From assembly GCA_012719195.1 (NCBI GenBank), contig JAAYAV010000004.1:1-7895 (forward strand): a stretch of DNA of 7,895 nucleotides, read 5' to 3'. The stretch comes from Anaerolineae bacterium. Its GTDB lineage: Bacteria > Chloroflexota > Anaerolineae > DRVO01. How positions within the stretch are numbered: the stretch's first letter is position 1; every line of letters starts with the position of its first letter. Below the pieces are notes generated by a model that was given only the letters and a program-made list of their open reading frames with translations, had not been told where the DNA came from and did no database searches. A program made the translations under genes and the position numbers. This document shows positions 1 to 4,525 of the stretch, in pieces.

Positions 1-1199
1 CTCTGCTCATCGCCGATATCGGCGTAGATGCCCTCGAAGACCGTTAGGACCGTTCCTTCGGCAGCAGGCACGTGCATACCGGCCTGCGCCATCAGGCAGA
101 GCAGGCCGGTGGTCTTGAGGGCCACCGTCTTGCCGCCCGTATTCGGCCCGGTGACGACTATGGCGAAGTAGCCCTGGGGCCCCTGGCGCAAGACCACGTC
201 AATAGGCACCACTGTCTCGGCGGGCAGGAGCGGGTGGCGCGCCTGTACCATCTTGAGCCGCGCCCCGGAGTGGTAGATGCCACGTTGCTCGTCCAGCACC
301 TGCCGCGGCCCAAAGCCGACCAGTGACGGTTCCACCGCCCGCAGTTCATCGGCGTAACGGGCGCGCGCGAAGATCAGATCGAACTCCGCCAAGACCGAGA
401 CCGTCCGCTCGATCAGGCTGGACTCCTTGGCCACCAACGAGGTCAGACCGTCCAGAACCTTGAAGACCTCGCGCTCCTCGCGGATCTGGGCCTCGCGCAG
501 GGCGTTGTTCAGTTCCACTGTCGCCAGAGGCTCGATGAACAGAGTGGCGCCGCTAGCGGACTGGTCGTGCACGACGCCCGGAATCCGGCTGCGGTACTCG
601 GCGCGCAGGGGGACAACGTAGCGGCCGTTGCGCTGCGTGACGATGGCGTCCTGCAGATAGGTGAGGTTGTTATCATCACCCACCAGGCGATCCAGCCGCG
701 ACAGCAGGCGATCACGGGCGATGCCGAGGTCGGAGCGGGCGCGCGAAAGCTCGGGGCTGGCCGAGTCGGCCACTTCGGCCTTGGGGGTGATGCACCGCCG
801 CACCTCGTCCACCACCGGGCGGCAAGCCTCGATGCGGGCCGCCAATCCGGCCAACAGAGGAAACTGCCCGGCACTGTGCGACAGGGTGCGGTAGATGGGC
901 TGCCCGGCCATGAGGGTGCTCTGAACGTCCAGCAGCTCGGTGGGGATGAGCCGCATGCCGCGCCGCGCCTTCTCCAGCAGCGGACGTACGTCGTGCGCCC
1001 CACCCAGCGAGACATCGGCCTTGGCCGCCAGGATCGCCCTCGCCTCAGAAGTCTCCATCTGCCGGCGCGACGCCTCGGCCAGATCGGAGGCGACGTCCAA
1101 CTGCAGGCACAACTCCCGGCCCGCGGAGAAGGCCGCTTGGCGCGCCAAGCGCTCCAGAACCTTATGGTATTCGAGAACGTTCAGGTGCTTTTCTTGCAT
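1..1199 (-). CDS. mutS2: Endonuclease MutS2, N-terminal 399 codons (cut by window edge)
   Basis: The reverse-strand frame is open from an ATG at 1199 to the window edge. It reads as the MutS core without the mismatch-recognition domain: an N-terminal start (LNVLEYHKVLERLARQAAF), a long helical lever/clamp section, then the ATPase. Walker A GPNTGGKT is at residues 351-358 (bases 126-149). It is followed by the family-typical GMHVPAAEG and YADIGDEQ at the break, where MutS2 normally continues with S-x-x-QSLSTF. Walker B, the coiled coil and the C-terminal Smr nuclease domain lie outside the window. Known family roles are anti-recombination activity and, in Bacillus, splitting of collided ribosomes; which applies here cannot be seen. 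The frame shows no internal stop. An SD-like GGTGAGGT lies directly before the ATG. It is transcribed divergently from rpsF with its own candidate promoter. Confidence 0.95.
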   Translation of the reverse strand, partial: MQEKHLNVLEYHKVLERLARQAAFSAGRELCLQLDVASDLAEASRRQMETSEARAILAAKADVSLGGAHDVRPLLEKARRGMRLIPTELLDVQSTLMAGQPIYRTLSHSAGQFPLLAGLAARIEACRPVVDEVRRCITPKAEVADSASPELSRARSDLGIARDRLLSRLDRLVGDDNNLTYLQDAIVTQRNGRYVVPLRAEYRSRIPGVVHDQSASGATLFIEPLATVELNNALREAQIREEREVFKVLDGLTSLVAKESSLIERTVSVLAEFDLIFARARYADELRAVEPSLVGFGPRQVLDEQRGIYHSGARLKMVQARHPLLPAETVVPIDVVLRQGPQGYFAIVVTGPNTGGKTVALKTTGLLCLMAQAGMHVPAAEGTVLTVFEGIYADIGDEQ

Positions 1200-1216
1200 G
1201 ACCTCACCAGCCGGAT

Positions 1217-1225
1217 ATTGTAGCA
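1217..1225 (-). promoter_or_regulatory. Candidate extended -10 promoter of mutS2
   Basis: On the minus strand TGC followed by TACAAT (TACAAT at 1222-1217) matches the extended -10 form TGn-TATAAT with one mismatch. No good -35 box is found 16-18 bases upstream, as expected for an extended -10 element. The predicted transcription start near 1210 leaves a leader of only about 10 bases before the mutS2 ATG at 1199. It is an AT-rich island in GC-rich sequence. No experimental support can be inferred. Confidence 0.5.
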
Positions 1226-1227
1226 TG

Positions 1228-1560
1228 TCCGCTGCCCGCCGAGCACACCGGTGACGAGGCGGCAGGCCCATCTCGCCGGCAAGGTGGGTCGAGACGGGCC
1301 CTCCATGGAGAGCGCCGTTCAGGGTTCGGTTCTGCAGAGCCGCCGGAAGTCTGCAACTCCCCGCCGGCCGCTCGGCACCCTGTCAGCGAATCCTGCGGAC
1401 TCGCGAGAGGCGTGTCCGCGTGCGCGGATGGATGAGAGAACTGCGCGTCCACCGAGTCCGCGCAGGCGGACCCCGGCCGATAGGCCCACCAGCGCCGACT
1501 TCAGTCGCGGGCTCTCCATCGCTCCCCTGGGCAGCCGGCCCGCCGGCCCGCCCGTGCTTC
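1228..1560. other. Gene-free, GC-rich divergent intergenic region with many potential hairpins
   Basis: About 330 bases between the mutS2 and rpsF promoters hold no convincing gene. Frames open in it give Arg/Pro/Ser/Ala-rich peptides without a plausible SD or recognisable domain. The stretch is rich in dyads. 1232-1240 pairs with 1258-1265 (8 bp, one bulge). 1265-1275 pairs with 1290-1300 (11 positions, one A-C mismatch). CTCCATGGAG at 1301-1310 is a palindrome. 1327-1333 pairs with 1336-1342. 1392-1403 pairs with 1453-1466 (12 bp, 2-base bulge) around an inner hairpin at 1415-1428. 1456-1461 pairs with 1466-1471 and competes with the previous stem. I could not match it to RNase P RNA, SRP RNA, 6S RNA, tmRNA or tRNA. 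No U-run terminator is present. Confidence 0.5.
1535..1554. repeat. Short tandem GC repeat upstream of the rpsF promoter
   Basis: The 8-base unit CCGGCCCG occurs twice in tandem (1535-1542 and 1543-1550), followed by half a unit, CCCG. It ends about 10 bases before the candidate -35 of rpsF. It is short and could be a chance result of high GC content, so I assign no function. Confidence 0.4.
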
Positions 1561-1563
1561 GGG

Positions 1564-1592
1564 TTGCTCCACCCTCATCCGCATGCTATATT
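1564..1592 (+). promoter_or_regulatory. Candidate promoter of the rpsF-ssb-rpsR operon
   Basis: A -35-like TTGCTC (1564-1569) and a -10 TATATT (1587-1592) are separated by exactly 17 bases. The -10 is preceded by TGC (1584-1586), giving an extended -10 element. The predicted start near 1599 gives a leader of about 80 bases before the rpsF ATG, which is the right place and size for a ribosomal-protein leader. It is the best sigma-70-like match in the intergenic region on this strand. Confidence 0.6.
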
Positions 1593-1615
1593 CGCGTGTC
1601 ACAGATCGCGTAGAG

Positions 1616-1674
1616 AGAGTGTCCCTACACTTTCCGCTTCCGGTATCGTCCGGGAGCAACCCCAGGGAAAGGAG
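1616..1674 (+). promoter_or_regulatory. rpsF leader RNA, possible S6:S18 autoregulatory element
   Basis: Two adjacent hairpins are visible. The first is 1616-1622 with 1627-1633 (7 bp, one G-U, loop CCCT). The second is GCTTCCGG 1636-1643 with CCGGGAGC 1650-1657 (8 bp, one G-U, loop TATCGT). Alternatively CTTT 1630-1633 pairs with AAAG 1668-1671, which leaves CCG (1634-1636) unpaired between an outer stem and the hairpin and ties up part of the SD (AAAGGAG, 1668-1674). The published S6:S18-binding motif in rpsF leaders of many phyla is a CCG in a bulge flanked by a stem and a hairpin, bound by the S6:S18 complex. The resemblance is mine by eye; no covariance score is available. Confidence 0.5.
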
Positions 1675-1679
1675 CATCG

Positions 1680-2153
1680 ATGGCCGAGTATGAGCTGACG
1701 TACGTGATTCAGCCCGATGTCGACGACGAGAAGTTGGCCGACATCCAGGACCGCATCGCCGAGTTTGTGTCCGGCGCCGGCGGCCAGGTAACCCGCACGC
1801 TGGATTGGGGGCGCCGCCGTCTGGCCTACCCCATCAAGCGTCAGACCGCCGGCGTCTACGTGACTCACCGGCTGGAACTCCCCGCGGAAGCAGTGGACGA
1901 ACTGCAGCGGTCGCTGCGCTTCAACGAGGACGTGCTACGGTACCTCGTCCTCACCACCGACGACGTTCCCGCGCCCCCGCCTCCCGCAGCCCCTGCGCCC
2001 GAGCCGGAGCCGGCGGAGACCGAGACCACGCCCGAGGCCCAGCCCGAAGCCGAGGCTGAGGAAGAGGTTGAGGCCGAAGGCCAAACTGAAGCCGACGCCG
2101 GGGACGAGGTCGAGGCTGAGGCTGAGGCCGCCGACGAACCGACGCAGGAGTAG
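1680..2153 (+). CDS. rpsF: 30S ribosomal protein S6 with long acidic C-terminal tail
   Basis: Residues 1-95 are a complete S6 fold, recognisable from YELTYVIQPDV at the start, the DWGRRRLAYPIKRQTAGVYV segment, and RFNEDVLRYLVLTTD at the end of the domain. S6 binds 16S rRNA with S18 on the platform of the small subunit. After a Pro/Ala hinge (97-106) comes a tail to residue 157 with about 19 Glu and 3 Asp and no Lys or Arg, rich in EAEAEEE-like runs. S6 is usually about 95-135 residues, so this is long; acidic tails are known in S6 (E. coli S6 gets extra glutamates from RimK). The ATG has an ideal SD, AAAGGAG, five bases upstream. It is first in the operon with ssb and rpsR and is probably autoregulated through its leader. 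Confidence 0.97.
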   Translation: MAEYELTYVIQPDVDDEKLADIQDRIAEFVSGAGGQVTRTLDWGRRRLAYPIKRQTAGVYVTHRLELPAEAVDELQRSLRFNEDVLRYLVLTTDDVPAPPPPAAPAPEPEPAETETTPEAQPEAEAEEEVEAEGQTEADAGDEVEAEAEAADEPTQE

Positions 2154-2183
2154 CCTCGCGGCGTTGCTGCCGAGGAGACGAGC

Positions 2184-2564
2184 ATGTTGGGCCTGAATCG
2201 AGTCACCCTGATGGGTGAGGTGACGGAGAAACCGGAGTTGCGGTATACGCCCGAAGGTACGGCTGTGGTCGCCTTCGCCGTCGCCGTTTCTCGCGCCTGC
2301 GTCGCCCCCCATGCTCGGGCCCACAAAGAGGTTGATTGGTTCAATGTGGTGGCCTGGCGCGAGTTGGCCGAGCAGTGCGCCGAGGAGTTCGAGGCGGGCA
2401 CACTCATCTACCTCGAAGGACGCCTGCGCAACCACGTCTGGCGAGATGCCCTGGGCCGCCAAGTCGTCCGCACGGAGATCATCGCCGAGCGGAGCACGGT
2501 CCTCGGGCAGGACCCACCGGAGTTCGATAGCCGTGACGACAGTGAATGTCACTGGAGGGACTAG
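2184..2564 (+). CDS. ssb: Single-stranded DNA-binding protein, short form lacking the acidic C-terminal tip
   Basis: The 126-residue protein is an OB-fold SSB. LNRVTLMGEVTEKPELRYTP is the standard opening, followed by GTAVVAFAVAVSR, DWFNVVAWRELAEQCAEEF and LIYLEGRLRNHVWRDALGRQ with the expected aromatics. It would bind and protect single-stranded DNA in replication, repair and recombination. Bacterial SSBs usually add a flexible linker and end in DDDIPF-like residues that recruit partner proteins. Here the fold is followed by only about 15-20 residues ending SECHWRD, with no such tip. The start ATG has GAGGAG just upstream and lies 30 bases after rpsF. Its last codons contain the SD of rpsR. 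An accessory SSB with the main SSB encoded elsewhere is possible. Confidence 0.93.
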   Translation: MLGLNRVTLMGEVTEKPELRYTPEGTAVVAFAVAVSRACVAPHARAHKEVDWFNVVAWRELAEQCAEEFEAGTLIYLEGRLRNHVWRDALGRQVVRTEIIAERSTVLGQDPPEFDSRDDSECHWRD

Positions 2565-2566
2565 AG

Positions 2567-2893
2567 TTGGCTGAAGATAACAGCGGCCGAAGCGAGAGCA
2601 GAGATTCGGGTCGTGACGAAAGAGGTTCTGGGGATCGACGTGGTGGTGGGCGCCCTCAACGGCGCTTCTTCCCGCGGCGGCGGGTGTGCGCCTTCTGTGT
2701 CGACAAGGTCAAGCAGATCGACTACAAGGACGTCAACACCCTGCAACGATACGTCACCGACCAGGGCAAGATCCGGGGCCGTCGCCAAACGGGGACCTGC
2801 GCCCGGCACCAGCACCAGCTGGCACGCGCCATTAAGCGCGCCCGGCACCTGGCCCTGCTCCCTTACGCCTACGCCCAGCACTTCTCTTCGTAA
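2567..2893 (+). CDS. rpsR: 30S ribosomal protein S18, zinc-binding type, with N-terminal extension
   Basis: S18 binds 16S rRNA as a partner of S6. From the chosen TTG start it has 108 residues. CAFC (Cys41, Cys44) together with CARH (Cys78, His81) forms the C-x2-C / C-x2-H zinc site of the C+ type. KQIDYKDVNTLQRYVTDQGK and RQTGTCARHQHQLARAIKRA are classic S18. Residues 1-33 are an extra Arg/Gly/Asp/Ser-rich segment; ordinary S18 is about 75 residues. TTG at 2567 is preferred because GGAGGGA (2554-2560) lies six bases before it and it follows the ssb stop by two bases. The in-frame ATG at 2546 has no SD and would overlap ssb. Translation is probably coupled to ssb. No rplI follows, unlike many bacteria. 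Confidence 0.95.
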   Translation: MAEDNSGRSESRDSGRDERGSGDRRGGGRPQRRFFPRRRVCAFCVDKVKQIDYKDVNTLQRYVTDQGKIRGRRQTGTCARHQHQLARAIKRARHLALLPYAYAQHFSS

Positions 2894-2921
2894 GCGCCGG
2901 GCCGAAATAGCCTGAGATCGC

Positions 2922-2953
2922 GGGGCACGGGCTGCTAGCCTGTGCCCTGTTTT
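2922..2953 (+). terminator. Rho-independent terminator after rpsR
   Basis: GGGCACGGGCT (2923-2933) pairs along its full length with AGCCTGTGCCC (2937-2947), including one G-U pair, around a three-base loop. A G-U pair at 2922/2948 can extend it. A short U tract (TGTTTT, 2948-2953) follows. It lies 29 bases after the rpsR stop and ends 15 bases before the next gene's ATG. It is the only textbook intrinsic terminator in the window. Confidence 0.85.
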
Positions 2954-2968
2954 CGCCTGAGGGAGATC

Positions 2969-4468
2969 ATGAGCAAGAAGCGGACAACCCCGGCACGACG
3001 CATCCACGCCGTCTCTCCCGAGCAGCTCAAACGCACCAAGCGGATCCGGATCGGCCTCGGTGTGCTGGCCGGCCTGGTCGTCCTCATCCTGGCGGTGGGC
3101 ATCTTCCGGACGCTGGTGATCGTGCCGAACACGCCGGTGGCGGTGGTGCACGGCACCAAGATCACCACCACTGCTTACCAGGCGCGCACCCGCTACCAGA
3201 GCCTCAACTTGGCCGGGCAGGCGGATGCCATGCGCAGCCAGCTGTTGACCCTGGATCCGGACGACGAGAGCACGCCACTCCTGCAGCAGATCTACCAGCA
3301 GCAACTGCAGAGCCTGCAGTCAGCAGCGGCCACCCTCCCCACCCAAGTCCTCGAGGCGATGATCGAGGAGGAGCTCATCCGTCAGGAAGCGGCCCGCCGC
3401 GGCCTAACTGTGTCCGACGAGGAGCTGGAGGAGCAGGTCGGCGAGTGGTTCGGGTATGACCCTAACCCCGATCCGACAGCGCGCCCATCGCCGACTGCTT
3501 CGAGCGTCGCCGAGACGCCCACTGCTGCCGCCACCACAACCGGCGAGGCAACTGCCGCCGCAACCAGCACGACAGAGCCCATCGCGACCACGGCCGCGGC
3601 TACGGCTGCGACGACGGAGACGGCGTCGCCCACGAGCACCACGACCGGAACGGCGACTGCCGCCGCAACTACCTCCGCAGAGCCCACCGCGGCCACTACG
3701 ACCACGGCCGCGCCCTCTACGACGACCACGGCAGCCCCCACCTCGGCGGCTACGACCACCGCGACCGCGGCGGCAACCGCCACCGGCGAAGGCACCGCTG
3801 AGGCCACCGCCTCACCGGAAGCCTCGCCCACCGAGCCGGGCACTCCGGAGCCCACCGCCACGCCGCTGCCTACGCCCACGCCCATGACACTGGAGTCGTA
3901 CCAGACCGTCCGCGCCGACTACCTGAAGTACATTCAGGAGATGACCGGCTTCACCGAGGCCGACTTCCTGGCCATGATGCGGACCTCCGTTCTGCAGGAG
4001 AAGCTCCAGGAGGCGTTCGCCGCCGAAGTGCCCCTGAGCGCGCCCCAGGTGAACCTGCGCCAGATCCTGGTCTACAGCCAGGAGGAGATCGACAGCATCA
4101 ACGAGAGGCTGGAGGCCGGCGAGGAGTTCGGGGCCCTGGCCCAAGAGCTGTCTCAGGACACCGTGAGCAAGGAGGCTGGGGGGGAGTTGGGCTGGATGGC
4201 GCTTACCTCGACCACCCTACCGCAAACGGTCGTGGAGCAAGCCTTCGCCATGGAGCCCGGCCAGCGGGAAGTCGTCTCCTCGTACCTCGGCCTGCACCTG
4301 ATCGAAGTGCTGGAGAAGGCCGACGACCGGCCCCTGGACCAGGAGACCATCGAGGCTGCCAAGCGGTCCGCCCTGGAAACGTGGATCAGCACCGCCGCCC
4401 AGGACGAAGGCATCGAACGTCATTGGTCCCAGGACAAGGTGCCCGAGGGGCTGCCCGCGTCCTACTAG
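2969..4468 (+). CDS. Membrane-anchored SurA/PrsA-like peptidyl-prolyl isomerase (parvulin) with Thr/Ala-rich insert
   Basis: From the ATG at 2969 it has 499 residues: a basic N-terminus, one membrane helix at about 28-50 (no lipobox), and a SurA_N-like helical chaperone part at about 55-165. A low-complexity Thr/Ala/Pro linker occupies about 166-306, ending in PTPTP. A short helical segment then leads to a parvulin (PPIC) domain at about 361-452. PPIC marks are LRQILV, FGALAQELSQD, AGGELGWM and GLHLIEV. It probably folds exported proteins on the outer side of the cytoplasmic membrane. The usual His of (R)HILV is Gln365, while the second site His443 is kept. The start is chosen for its SD GAGGGAG (2959-2965); an in-frame GTG at 2942 falls inside the terminator stem. 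No promoter fits between terminator and start, so read-through or an upstream promoter is needed. Confidence 0.9.
   Translation: MSKKRTTPARRIHAVSPEQLKRTKRIRIGLGVLAGLVVLILAVGIFRTLVIVPNTPVAVVHGTKITTTAYQARTRYQSLNLAGQADAMRSQLLTLDPDDESTPLLQQIYQQQLQSLQSAAATLPTQVLEAMIEEELIRQEAARRGLTVSDEELEEQVGEWFGYDPNPDPTARPSPTASSVAETPTAAATTTGEATAAATSTTEPIATTAAATAATTETASPTSTTTGTATAAATTSAEPTAATTTTAAPSTTTTAAPTSAATTTATAAATATGEGTAEATASPEASPTEPGTPEPTATPLPTPTPMTLESYQTVRADYLKYIQEMTGFTEADFLAMMRTSVLQEKLQEAFAAEVPLSAPQVNLRQILVYSQEEIDSINERLEAGEEFGALAQELSQDTVSKEAGGELGWMALTSTTLPQTVVEQAFAMEPGQREVVSSYLGLHLIEVLEKADDRPLDQETIEAAKRSALETWISTAAQDEGIERHWSQDKVPEGLPASY
3533..3820 (+). repeat. Three imperfect 105-108-base direct repeats in the foldase linker
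   Basis: The linker codes for three related blocks. They are TTTGEATAAATSTTEPIATT, TTTGTATAAATTSAEPTAAT and a more diverged ATTTATAAATATGEGTAEAT. Aligned core positions begin at 3548, 3653 and 3761, giving spacings of 105 and 108 bases (35 and 36 codons). Copies 1 and 2 share ACTGCCGCCGCAAC exactly (3551 and 3656). This suggests expansion by internal duplication. The repeats sit wholly inside the low-complexity linker and do not touch the folded domains. Confidence 0.75.
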
Positions 4469-4490
4469 GCTTCCCCCTACACTGCACGCC

Positions 4491-4525
4491 GAGGGCCGGC
4501 CGCCGAGATCCAGGCGCCGGCCCTC
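4491..4525. terminator. Strong hairpin between convergent genes, possible bidirectional terminator
   Basis: GAGGGCCGGC (4491-4500) pairs perfectly with GCCGGCCCTC (4516-4525), and GCC/GGC (4502-4504 with 4513-4515) can extend it past one bulged base. It lies in the 55-base gap between the convergent foldase and membrane-protein genes. Its right arm overlaps the first two bases of the minus-strand stop codon (4524-4526). No U tract follows on either strand, so it may act as an mRNA 3'-end stabiliser or a Rho-assisted end rather than a classic terminator. Confidence 0.55.

Noticed and set aside
567..1223. Long plus-strand open frame antisense to mutS2
   Set aside because: It is complementary to the clearly conserved MutS2 reading frame and encodes no recognisable protein.
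1228..1560. RNase P RNA, SRP RNA, 6S RNA or tmRNA in the structured intergenic block
   Set aside because: I found none of the conserved cores on either strand, such as GAGGAAAGTCC, CCGGAAGGAAGCAGCC, or a tRNA-like T arm with CCA end.
1251..1613. Plus-strand open frame of 120 codons in the intergenic region
   Set aside because: Composition is Arg/Pro/Ser/Ala-rich as expected from random GC-rich DNA, with no SD before its GTG and no domain. It also runs through the rpsF promoter.
2942..2968. Upstream GTG start for the foldase
   Set aside because: It lies inside the terminator stem and lacks an SD, while ATG 2969 has GAGGGAG at proper spacing.
3533..3820. CRISPR-like or mobile repeat
   Set aside because: The repeats are imperfect, in phase with codons, contiguous without spacers and confined to a protein linker.
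3382..3885. Minus-strand frame giving a Val/Ala/Gly-rich protein
   Set aside because: It is the antisense shadow of the Thr/Ala-rich linker; the repetitive codons keep several frames open.
3456..3887. Plus-strand frame giving an Arg/Pro-rich protein
   Set aside because: It is an out-of-frame reading of the same low-complexity linker; the parvulin frame is continuous across it.
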